Positions 25,737 through 33,264 of a stretch of 64,000 nt of DNA are shown here, in pieces; position 1 is the stretch's first letter, and every line of letters begins with the position of its first letter. A program made the translations under genes and the position numbers. Below the pieces are notes generated by a model that did no database searches, had not been told where the DNA came from, and saw nothing but the letters and a program-made list of their open reading frames with translations. Origin of the DNA: CAZUDO01 sp964618895 (lineage in GTDB: Bacteria; Desulfobacterota; Binatia; DP-6); NCBI GenBank assembly GCA_964618895.1, contig CAZUDO010000056.1:124001-188000 (forward strand), read 5' to 3'.

Positions 25737-25765
25737 TTGACGAAACGAACGTTCGTTCGTTAGAG
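25737..25765 (+). promoter_or_regulatory. TetR promoter with a perfect operator palindrome in the spacer
   Basis: TTGACG (-35) is at 25737-25742 and TTAGAG (weak -10) at 25760-25765, 17 bp apart. The perfect 14-bp palindrome AACGAACGTTCGTT fills the spacer at 25744-25757. A repressor bound there would block RNA polymerase directly. The start codon of the TetR gene is at 25773, so the mRNA would have almost no leader. The palindrome matches the site at 9006-9017 at 11 of 12 core bases. Confidence 0.68.
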
Positions 25766-25772
25766 ACGGAGT

Positions 25773-26495
25773 GTGCCGGTCGTCGCCGCCAGCCGACGGC
25801 CGCGCGAGGCGAGCGCCACGGCGCCACCCACGCGCGAGCTGATCCTCGACACCGCCGAGCGGTTGTTCTCCGCCCGTGGCGTGGACGGGGTGGCGGTGCG
25901 CGACCTCGCCCGCGAGATGGGCATCACGGCGTCGAGCCTCTACAACCATTTCCCCGGCAAGCAGGCGCTGTACGATGCCGTGCTCGAGCGCGGCCTCGGG
26001 CCGATCGTGAGCGTGGTGGCGGAAGCCTGGCACCCCGGGGTGGTGCGCCCGGAGCAGGTGCAGGCGACGCTCGACCGGCTGACCGAGCACCTGGCGCGTC
26101 ATCCGCACCTGGCGCGCCTGCTGCAGCGGGCCCTGCTCGAAGACGCGGGTGCCGTGCAGACGCTCCTCGACCGGTGGCTCAGCTCGCTCTATCGCGAGGG
26201 CATCGCCGTCGTGCGCCGGATGGCGCGCGACGCCGGCTGGGAGGAGGAGCAGGTGCCGCATCTGGGCATCGCCCTCTTCGGGATGATCTTCGCCTACTTC
26301 ACCAACCCCGCCGCGCTCCGGCGGCTCACCGGCTGGCGCGACGAGCCCCTGTCGGCGCACGGCCTGCAGGTGCAGCAACGTTTCCTGGCCGAAGCAGTGC
26401 TGCGCCTGCTCGGTCCACGACCGCAGGGCGCGGCGGCCCGCGCCAAACCCCCCACGCCAACCGGCGCACGACGACGGAGGTCCCCCCATGGCTGA
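25773..26495 (+). CDS. TetR/AcrR family transcriptional regulator
   Basis: A 240-aa TetR protein. The helix-turn-helix runs from TRELILDTAERLFSARGVDG through VRDLAREMGITASSLYNHF, with the following PGKQALYDAV. The remaining part is helical. The tail after residue 215 is basic and Pro/Ala-rich. GTG start at 25773; the true start could be slightly downstream. The dehydratase gene begins 8 nt before this gene stops and has a GGAGG site at 26476-26480, so the two are coupled. It probably represses its own operon through the palindrome in its promoter. Confidence 0.92.
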   Translation: MPVVAASRRPREASATAPPTRELILDTAERLFSARGVDGVAVRDLAREMGITASSLYNHFPGKQALYDAVLERGLGPIVSVVAEAWHPGVVRPEQVQATLDRLTEHLARHPHLARLLQRALLEDAGAVQTLLDRWLSSLYREGIAVVRRMARDAGWEEEQVPHLGIALFGMIFAYFTNPAALRRLTGWRDEPLSAHGLQVQQRFLAEAVLRLLGPRPQGAAARAKPPTPTGARRRRSPHG

Positions 26496-27606
26496 ACACG
26501 GCACAATCACCGACGAGGGTATCGAGAAGCTGAAGACCCGCATCGGGAAGGGCTTCGAGGGGCGCCGCCCGTGGCGCACGGAGGTGACGCGCGACGCCAT
26601 CTATCACCTGGCGTTCGCGATCGGCGACCTGAACCCGCTCTTCCTCGACGAGGACTACGCCAAGCGGACGCGCTGGGGCACGCTCATCGCCCCGCACATC
26701 ATGATCCAGAGCATGGACACCCTGCGCGCCGTTGGCCACAGCGGGTTGCCCGAAGGGCTGCCCGGCGTGCACTCCATCTGGACGGGCTCGCGCTACGAGT
26801 GGAAGCGCCCGCTCAAACTGGGCGACCGCATCTCGGCCAAGTCGTGCCTGAAGGCGATCGCCGAGAAGCAGAGCACCTTCGGCGGGGGCCGGTCGCTCTA
26901 CCAGACCTACGAGGCGGTGTACCACGATCAGCACGGCGAGTACGTCGGCGTGCGCAACGACACCTGGATCCGCATCGAACGGGCGGCCACGCGCGAGAAG
27001 AAGAAGTACGGCGACATCCAGCTGGCACAGTGGAAGCCCGAGGACATCGCCCGCTTCCAGGAGGACTACCGCCGCCAGACGCGCGTCGCCGAGCGCTGGT
27101 GGGACGACGTGCAGGTGGGCGACACGATGGGCTCCCCCATCATCAAGGGACCGCTCACGCCCACGGCCGAGATCGCCTTCGAGTCGTTCTTCGGCGTCTA
27201 TCTGGTCGGCAACATCGTCGCCATGCGCTTGTACGAGAAGCACCCCGCGCTCATGATCCCGAACGAGCAGGGCGTACCGGAGCCGCCGCAGCGGGTGCAC
27301 TGGGACAACGCCTTCACGCAGCGCCTGCTCGGGCTCCCCGGCGCCTACGACCTCGGGCCGGAACGCTGTGCCTGGCTCATCCAGGGCGCGACCGACTGGA
27401 TGGGCGACAACGGCCACCTGGCGACCATCGAGGCGCGCTACCACAAGTTCAACTACATGGGCGACGTGACCTGGATCCGTGGCAAGGTCGCCGACAAGTT
27501 CGAGCGCGACGGCACGGCCATGGTGCGCTGCGCGATCGAGACCGTGAACCACCGCGACGAGGTATCGGCGTCGGCGACGGTCGAGATCGAGCTGCCGCGG
27601 CGCTAG
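26488..27606 (+). CDS. Acyl dehydratase, FAS1-like/MaoC double-domain protein
   Basis: A 372-aa protein made of two hotdog-like halves. The N-terminal one has AIGDLNPLFLDEDYAKRTRW and TLIAPHIMIQSM, the FAS1-like dehydratase pattern. The C-terminal half carries the stretch PERCAWLIQGATDWMGDNGH and HKFNYMGDVTWIRG. The His of the R-hydratase catalytic pair is Phe in the N-terminal copy, and I see no clear replacement, so activity may depend on a partner. ATG at 26488 overlaps the TetR gene. Probably works on a CoA thioester controlled by that TetR. Confidence 0.84.
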   Translation: MAEHGTITDEGIEKLKTRIGKGFEGRRPWRTEVTRDAIYHLAFAIGDLNPLFLDEDYAKRTRWGTLIAPHIMIQSMDTLRAVGHSGLPEGLPGVHSIWTGSRYEWKRPLKLGDRISAKSCLKAIAEKQSTFGGGRSLYQTYEAVYHDQHGEYVGVRNDTWIRIERAATREKKKYGDIQLAQWKPEDIARFQEDYRRQTRVAERWWDDVQVGDTMGSPIIKGPLTPTAEIAFESFFGVYLVGNIVAMRLYEKHPALMIPNEQGVPEPPQRVHWDNAFTQRLLGLPGAYDLGPERCAWLIQGATDWMGDNGHLATIEARYHKFNYMGDVTWIRGKVADKFERDGTAMVRCAIETVNHRDEVSASATVEIELPRR

Positions 27607-27665
27607 TCCCGCCGCGCGGGGCGGCCCTCAAGTCCGTCCCGGGCGGCGCCGATAGATCGTGACGG

Positions 27666-28430
27666 ATGGCCGTCACCCGCACGATCCTCACCATCACGGT
27701 GGTGTTGCTGGCCCTGGTGATCGCCGCCGGGGCGGTCGGGCTCGGCTTCCCGCCGGGGGCCGGCATCCTGCTGGTGACGATCGTCGCCGTGCCGGTGCTG
27801 GGGCAGTTCGCGCTTGCCGGTCTCACGCGGCCGGCCGAGCCGGCGCCCGCACTCGATGCGACGGTCGCGCGCCTGCGCCTCCTGCGCGTCAAGGCGGAGA
27901 CGTACCTGGACGAGGGGATCGCGGAGGCGGAGCGCCTGGTGAAGCTCGAGGCCCGGGATGCGCAGGTGGCCGACGAACTGGCCCGCCTGTACGCGCGGGC
28001 GGGCCGGACGGAGGATGCCCGGCGCGCCGCCGGGGTGGCCATCGAGCGCGCGCTCACCGCTGGCCAGGCGGCGGTGGCGGCCGACATCGTGCGGCGCTTC
28101 GGCGACCGGCCGGACGCGCTGGCGCTGCGGCCGGCGCTCCTGGAGAAGCTCGGCTGGGCGCTGGTGCAGGGCGGCGACTTCGATGCCGCCACGTGGGCGT
28201 TCGATGCGCTGGCGCGGGTGGGGGAAGCGACGCCCGCCGATCCGGAGCGGGTCCACAAGGGCCTGGTCGGGGTGGCCGACGCGGCCGCGGCGGCGGGACA
28301 CACGGGGCGGGCGCTGGCGATCTACCGCGCCTTCCTCGAGCGCCATCCGTCGGCGAGCCTCGCGAGCTACGTGCGCAACGCGGTCGCCCGGCTCGAGCGG
28401 GCGCCGCGGTCGGGCCGGAGAGCCGAGTGA
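27666..28430 (+). CDS. Membrane-anchored tetratricopeptide-like protein
   Basis: A 254-aa protein with two N-terminal hydrophobic segments (residues about 8-30 and 34-52) and a soluble helical part. The soluble part has TPR-like helix pairs (AKAETYLDEGIAEAERLVKL, then ADELARLYARAGRTEDARRA, and a third near HTGRALAIYRAFLERHP). No enzyme motif. It probably serves as a scaffold at the membrane. Its stop overlaps the start of the next gene by 4 nt (GTGA), so they are translated together. Confidence 0.8.
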   Translation: MAVTRTILTITVVLLALVIAAGAVGLGFPPGAGILLVTIVAVPVLGQFALAGLTRPAEPAPALDATVARLRLLRVKAETYLDEGIAEAERLVKLEARDAQVADELARLYARAGRTEDARRAAGVAIERALTAGQAAVAADIVRRFGDRPDALALRPALLEKLGWALVQGGDFDAATWAFDALARVGEATPADPERVHKGLVGVADAAAAAGHTGRALAIYRAFLERHPSASLASYVRNAVARLERAPRSGRRAE

Positions 28431-28897
28431 GCCGCCGTCCGTTCGTGTGGATGCTGATCGTCACCGGCGGCGCGCTGGTGGCGGCGGGGGCGATGCGGTC
28501 ACGCTTCACGCCACGCCCGACGTCCGGCGATCCGGTGGCCACCATCCGGCTGCTCAAGGTACGCCACGGGCACCTACCCTGGCACTACGTGCAGGTGGAC
28601 GAGCTCGGACCGCGCTGCCAGGGCGGCGTGCCGCGCGCCTGTGTCGAGCTCGCGCGCGCCTTCGCCACCATGCAGCGCGACTACGAGGGCTTCGACCTGC
28701 CGTCGTGCGTCGACCACGCGCTCTACGAGCGGGCCTGCGACGGGGGAGACGACCAGGGCTGCGTCGAACTCGCCAATGACTTGTGGCATGGGCGCTGCGC
28801 CCCATCGGACCGGGCCGCGGCCCGCACGCTCCTGCGCGACCAGTGCCTGCGCCGCTCGCACGACGCGTGCGCGGCGATGGACAGCCTGCAGGGCTGA
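28427..28897 (+). CDS. Cys-rich, Sel1-like protein with signal anchor
   Basis: A 156-aa protein with a hydrophobic N-terminus (FVWMLIVTGGALVAAGAM) and a Cys-rich exported domain. The Cys spacing in GVPRACVELARAF, LYERACDGGDDQGCVELAND and SHDACAAMDSLQG is like Sel1-type repeats, where Cys pairs hold helix hairpins together. The GTG at 28427 overlaps the previous stop. Together with the upstream TPR protein it looks like a small envelope pair of unknown task. Confidence 0.75.
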   Translation: MSRRPFVWMLIVTGGALVAAGAMRSRFTPRPTSGDPVATIRLLKVRHGHLPWHYVQVDELGPRCQGGVPRACVELARAFATMQRDYEGFDLPSCVDHALYERACDGGDDQGCVELANDLWHGRCAPSDRAAARTLLRDQCLRRSHDACAAMDSLQG

Positions 28898-28946
28898 CCC
28901 ACGCCCTCTTGGCGAGCGGCGGCCAACAGTGCCAAAGTCCGCCGCC

Positions 28947-29867
28947 ATGGATACGCTCCGTGAGATCGCCCGCACGGTCTCCAACTGGGGTCGCTGGGGG
29001 GCGGAGGACGAGCGCGGTACGGTGAACTTCATTACACCGGAGGTGGTACGCCGAGCGGCCGCGTGCGTGAAACGCGGGGCGGTGTTCAGCCTGGGCCTGT
29101 CCTTCGGCGCCGAGGGCCCACAGATCGGTCAGGGTGGGCGCATCAATCCCGTCCACCTGATGACCGCGACCGAGGGACGCCTGGGCGCGGATCCCGACGG
29201 CCCGCGTTATTCCGACGACGTGATCGTCATGCCCCTCCAGTGCGCCACGCAGTGGGACAGTCTGGCGCACGTCCACTACGGCGGGCAGCTCTACAACGGC
29301 TTTCCGGCGGCGACGCTCACCCCCGCCGGGGCCGGCCGGAACGGCATCGACAAGCTCGGCCCGGGTGTCGTGTCGCGCGGCGTCCTGCTCGACGTGGCCC
29401 GTGCGCTCGGTGTCGAGCGGGTCGGCCCGGGGCAGGCGATCACGCCCGCCGACCTCGAGGCCGCCGAACGCGCGCAGGGGGTGCGCGTCGGGACCGGTGA
29501 CGTACTGCTCGTTCGCACCGGGCACCTGCGCGTCTTCTCGGTGGACGGCGACCGCGTCGGCTACATGCGCCAGATGCCCGGGCTCGGGATCGCGTGCGTC
29601 CCGTGGCTCCACGCGCGCGAGGTGGCGGCGGTCGCCAGCGACACCAGCGCCGTCGAGGTGATCCCGTTCGAGGACCCGGCCGTGCTGCTGCCCGTGCATC
29701 AGCTTTGCATCCGCGACATGGGGCTCACCCTGGGCGAGATGTTCGACCTGGAGGCGCTGGCGGCGGATTGCGTCCGCGACGGGGTGTGGGAGTTCCTCTT
29801 CAGCGCGCCGCCGCTCAAGGTGACCGGCGCGGTGGGGTCGCCGCTGAACCCGCTGGCCGTGAAGTAG
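28947..29867 (+). CDS. Cyclase family protein (kynurenine-formamidase-like hydrolase)
   Basis: A 306-aa protein of the cyclase superfamily (Pfam PF04199 type), which includes kynurenine formamidase and isatin hydrolase. The metal-binding motif region is QWDSLAHVHYGGQLYNG, equivalent to the HxGTHxD segment, with D and H present. GRWGAEDERGTVNFIT at the N-terminus is typical of the longer members of this family. It would hydrolyse an amide or lactone using a metal. Start is the ATG at 28947; the open frame back to 28641 overlaps the Cys-rich gene. Confidence 0.88.
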   Translation: MDTLREIARTVSNWGRWGAEDERGTVNFITPEVVRRAAACVKRGAVFSLGLSFGAEGPQIGQGGRINPVHLMTATEGRLGADPDGPRYSDDVIVMPLQCATQWDSLAHVHYGGQLYNGFPAATLTPAGAGRNGIDKLGPGVVSRGVLLDVARALGVERVGPGQAITPADLEAAERAQGVRVGTGDVLLVRTGHLRVFSVDGDRVGYMRQMPGLGIACVPWLHAREVAAVASDTSAVEVIPFEDPAVLLPVHQLCIRDMGLTLGEMFDLEALAADCVRDGVWEFLFSAPPLKVTGAVGSPLNPLAVK

Positions 29868-29897
29868 GTTTGCCCGTCACCGCCCGGCTCGAGGGCC

Positions 29898-29926
29898 GGA
29901 AATCTGCGGGATGACGAAAGATTTCC
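29898..29926. repeat. 8-bp inverted repeat before the promoter of the ELW-repeat gene
   Basis: GGAAATCT at 29898-29905 and AGATTTCC at 29919-29926 pair perfectly across a 13-nt gap. It lies 31 bases after the cyclase-family gene stop and directly before the -35 box at 29928. It may be an operator for the downstream gene or a weak terminator stem; there is no T-run. Confidence 0.4.
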
Positions 29927-29927
29927 A

Positions 29928-29956
29928 TTGACTACGTGTGCGGCAGTCATGGTAAC
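29928..29956 (+). promoter_or_regulatory. Candidate promoter of the ELW-repeat secreted protein gene
   Basis: TTGACT at 29928-29933 and GGTAAC at 29951-29956 are separated by 17 bp. The -10 shape GGTAA is also seen at the LLM oxidoreductase promoter (GGTAAT, 36605-36610). The leader to the ATG at 30025 would be about 60 nt. Confidence 0.5.
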
Positions 29957-30024
29957 CATCCCGGGTGGCCCGGCGGGTTGTACCTGGCAGGTGCGACCTG
30001 CGGGCGATGGACAGGGAGATACCC

Positions 30025-33000
30025 ATGGGCGATCGGCGTCTTACTGCCACGGGGCATCCTCGACGGGGGTGGGGAAGGTCCCTCGTGCATCTCGCGGTGC
30101 TCGTGGCCGTGGGGGTGTCTGTTCGGCCCGCGACCGGAACGCCCGCGCCGCAGATACTGAGCGACATCCACCCCACCGGCACCTCGACATCCACCCGGCT
30201 GGTCGGGGTCGGCAGCACGTACTTCTTCCAGGCCGACGACGGCGTCAACGCCCGCGAGCTCTGGAAAACGGATGGCACCGGCGCCGGCACGACCCTGGTC
30301 GCCGACATCTGGCCCGGGGGAGGGGCGCCGGGTTCGCAACCGGCGAACGTCGTCAACCTCGGCGGCACGGCGGTGTTCGCGGCCGACGATGGCACCAACG
30401 GCCGCGAGCTGTGGACCAGCAACGGGACCGCCGGCGGCACCGCCTTGCTGGTCGACATCCGCCCCGGCGCGAGCGGGTCGTCGCCCAACTTCCTGGTCAC
30501 CATCGGCAGCCTGGTGTTCTTCTCGGCCGACGACGGTAGCAACGGCCGCGAGCTGTGGACGAGCGACGGGACCGCCGGTGGCACTGCGTTGCTGGCCGAC
30601 ATCCGCCCGGGCGCGGCCGCGTCGTCGCCGTCGAACCTGGTTGCCGTCGGCACCCGACTCTTCTTCACCGCCGACGACGGCACCAACGGCGTCGAGCTGT
30701 GGACGAGCGACGGCACGGGGCTCGGCACGGTCCTGGTGAAGGACATCGTCGCGGGCGCGAGCGGGTCGTCGCCGTCCAATCTGGTGGCGGTCGGCGGGCA
30801 GCTCTACTTCGCGGCCTCCGACTCTACCAACGGCAACGAGCTCTGGACCAGCGACGGCACGACGGTCGGCACCGTGCTGGTGAAGAACATTCGCGCCGGG
30901 TCCTCCAGCTCGGCGCCGTCGAGCCTGGTCGACTTCGGTGGCACGCTCGTCTTCTCTGCCGACGACGGCGTGGTCGGGCGCGAATTGTGGAAGAGCAACG
31001 GGACGGCGGCTGGGACCGTGCTCGTGAAGGACATCTTCACCGGCGCGTCCGCGTCCTCGCCGGCGAACCCGACGGCGATCGGCACGACGCTGTTCTTCTC
31101 CGCCAGCACGGGCAGCGGCACCGAGCTGTGGACGAGCGACGGCACGGCGGGCGGGACGGTGCTGGTGAAGGACATCGCCCCGGGCAGTCCCAGCTCGTCC
31201 CCGGCGCAGCTCGCCGCGGTCGGCTCCATCCTCTACTTCCGCGCCACCGACGGTACCAACGGCGCCGAGCTGTGGCAGAGCGACGGCACGGCCGCCGGAA
31301 CGGTCATGGTCGCGAACATCGCCCCCGGGGCGGCCTCGTCGACGCCCACCAACCTCTCCGTCGGGGCCGGCACGCTGTTCTTCGCTGCCGACGACGGCGT
31401 ACGGGCCAACGAGCCGTGGGTGCTGCTCGCGTCGTGCGGTAATGGTGCGCTCAACCCCGGCGAGGCCTGCGACGACGGCAACGCCGTCGACACGGACGCC
31501 TGCAGCAACGACTGTACGCTCACCGGCTGCGGCAACGGCGTGGTCGCGGGTGCGGAGGAGTGCGACGACGGCAACCAGGCGGCGGGCGATTGCTGCGCCC
31601 CGACGTGCACGTTCGAGAGCAGCGGCAGTGCCTGCGCCTCCGACCTCGACGCCTGCACGGACGACGAGTGCGACGGCGCCGGCGCGTGCACGCATCCGCC
31701 GGCCGCGGCCGGTACGCCGTGCGGGGATCCGGGCGTCTCGCCGTGTGACGCGGCCGACAGCTGCGACGGCGCCGGGACGTGCGACCAGAACCTGGTGGCG
31801 GCGGGCACCCCGTGCCCCGACGACGGTCTGGCCTGCCGCCTGGATCAGTGCGACGGCGCCGGCGCCTGCGACCATCCGCTGGCCGGTGCGGGGACCGGGT
31901 GCCGCCCGGTCGCGGGGGCGTGCGACGTTGCCGAGAGTTGCGACGGTCTGGACGAGAACTGTCCGGCGGACGGTTTCGCGGCCGACACGGTGGTCTGCCG
32001 TCCCGCGGCCGGGCCGTGCGACGTGGACGAGCTGTGCACGGGGGCGAGCGCTGCGTGCCCCGCCGACGTGAAGAGCACCGCCCTCTGTCGCCCGAGTGCG
32101 GGCGACTGCGACGTCGACGAGTCCTGCGACGGCGTGAGCGACGCGTGTCCCGCGGACGGGTTCCAGTCGGGCACCGTCGTGTGCCGGCCGGCGGTCGGCC
32201 CGTGCGATGCCGCCGATACGTGTACCGGGACGAGCGCGTCGTGCCCCGCCGATGGCAAGAGCACGGCGGTCTGCCGTCCCGCCGCCGGCCCCTGCGATCT
32301 GATCGAGAGCTGCGACGGCGTGAGCGACGCCTGCCCGACCGACGCGAAGAGCACCGGCATGTGCCGTCCCGTGGCGGGCGCGTGCGATGTGGCGGAGACC
32401 TGTGACGGCGGCAGCGACGACTGTCCGGTGGACACGTTCGAGGCCGCGGGTACGGAGTGTCGTCCAGCCCTCGGCATCTGCGATCTGCCCGAGTTCTGCT
32501 CCGGCACCGAGGCCCCGTGTCCCACCGACGTGACCGTGGCCGATGGTACCCCGTGCGACGATGCCAGTGTCTGCACCCAGAGCGACGCCTGCCTGGCCGG
32601 CGCGTGCGTGGGCACGTCCCTCGATTGCGACGACGGGAACCCGTGCACGCAGGATACGTGCGACCAGGGGAACGGCTGCGAGAACGAGACCGCCCCCGCC
32701 ACCGGCTGCCGGGGTGCGCTCACGTCGAAGCTGATTTTCAAACGCAACCCGATCGACCACACCAAGGACCTGCTCAAATGGGTATGGGCCAAGGGCCAGG
32801 CCACGACCCTCGCGGAGCTGGGGACGCCGATCACCACCACCGACTACGACCTGTGCGTCTACGACGGCACCAATCAGGTGCTCGCCCGCGTACACGTGCC
32901 GGGGGGGTCGAGCGCGTGGGCGGCGTTGGGGAACGCCGGCTTCCGCTACAAGGACGTGACGACCGCCAGCGACGGCGCCCGCAACCTGGTGGTGAAGAGC

Positions 33001-33198
33001 GGGCTCACCAACAAGGCCAAAGTGGCGTTCACGGGCAAGGGCACGAATCTGCCCGATCCGCCCGCGGGCGCGCTCACCCTGCCGATCACGACACAGGTCA
33101 CGAACGGGACCGTGTGCTTCGAGGGCACGTACGCCCCGGCGCACGTGATCCTGAACGACGCCACCCGGTTCTCGGCCAAGGTCGTCCCGGCGCCGTAG
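30025..33198 (+). CDS. Large exported protein with ELWxSDGT repeats and Cys-rich modules
   Basis: A 1057-aa exported protein. A basic N-terminus and hydrophobic stretch (SLVHLAVLVAVGVSV) form a signal peptide. Residues about 60-465 hold nine copies of a 48-residue unit centred on ELWTSDGTAGGT followed by LVKDI and GASGSSP; the ninth ends in EPWV. They may fold as a beta-propeller. A Cys-rich section follows, with CGNGxxxxGEACDDGN (DUF4215/myxococcal disulfide type) and many CRPAxGPCDxxE units. The last 165 residues form a beta-rich domain. The start at 30025 has GGGAG seven bases upstream, better than the GTG at 29965. Function unknown; cell-surface binding is plausible. Confidence 0.88.
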   Translation: MGDRRLTATGHPRRGWGRSLVHLAVLVAVGVSVRPATGTPAPQILSDIHPTGTSTSTRLVGVGSTYFFQADDGVNARELWKTDGTGAGTTLVADIWPGGGAPGSQPANVVNLGGTAVFAADDGTNGRELWTSNGTAGGTALLVDIRPGASGSSPNFLVTIGSLVFFSADDGSNGRELWTSDGTAGGTALLADIRPGAAASSPSNLVAVGTRLFFTADDGTNGVELWTSDGTGLGTVLVKDIVAGASGSSPSNLVAVGGQLYFAASDSTNGNELWTSDGTTVGTVLVKNIRAGSSSSAPSSLVDFGGTLVFSADDGVVGRELWKSNGTAAGTVLVKDIFTGASASSPANPTAIGTTLFFSASTGSGTELWTSDGTAGGTVLVKDIAPGSPSSSPAQLAAVGSILYFRATDGTNGAELWQSDGTAAGTVMVANIAPGAASSTPTNLSVGAGTLFFAADDGVRANEPWVLLASCGNGALNPGEACDDGNAVDTDACSNDCTLTGCGNGVVAGAEECDDGNQAAGDCCAPTCTFESSGSACASDLDACTDDECDGAGACTHPPAAAGTPCGDPGVSPCDAADSCDGAGTCDQNLVAAGTPCPDDGLACRLDQCDGAGACDHPLAGAGTGCRPVAGACDVAESCDGLDENCPADGFAADTVVCRPAAGPCDVDELCTGASAACPADVKSTALCRPSAGDCDVDESCDGVSDACPADGFQSGTVVCRPAVGPCDAADTCTGTSASCPADGKSTAVCRPAAGPCDLIESCDGVSDACPTDAKSTGMCRPVAGACDVAETCDGGSDDCPVDTFEAAGTECRPALGICDLPEFCSGTEAPCPTDVTVADGTPCDDASVCTQSDACLAGACVGTSLDCDDGNPCTQDTCDQGNGCENETAPATGCRGALTSKLIFKRNPIDHTKDLLKWVWAKGQATTLAELGTPITTTDYDLCVYDGTNQVLARVHVPGGSSAWAALGNAGFRYKDVTTASDGARNLVVKSGLTNKAKVAFTGKGTNLPDPPAGALTLPITTQVTNGTVCFEGTYAPAHVILNDATRFSAKVVPAP
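30256..31419 (+). repeat. Nine tandem 144-nt units encoding ELW repeats
   Basis: The GAG or GAA codon that opens each ELW (last one EPW) lies at 30256, 30406, 30550, 30694, 30838, 30982, 31123, 31267 and 31411. Six of the eight intervals are exactly 144 nt, the others 150 and 141. Each unit therefore codes for 48 residues, with one 50 and one 47. The DNA copies are similar but not identical, so the array is diverged rather than freshly amplified. Confidence 0.9.
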
Positions 33199-33264
33199 CG
33201 TGTTGTTCGTATGACGGGGCACGGTCGGGCGCGCGCCCAGGGCGGGCTCCAGGGGGGGATGGCC

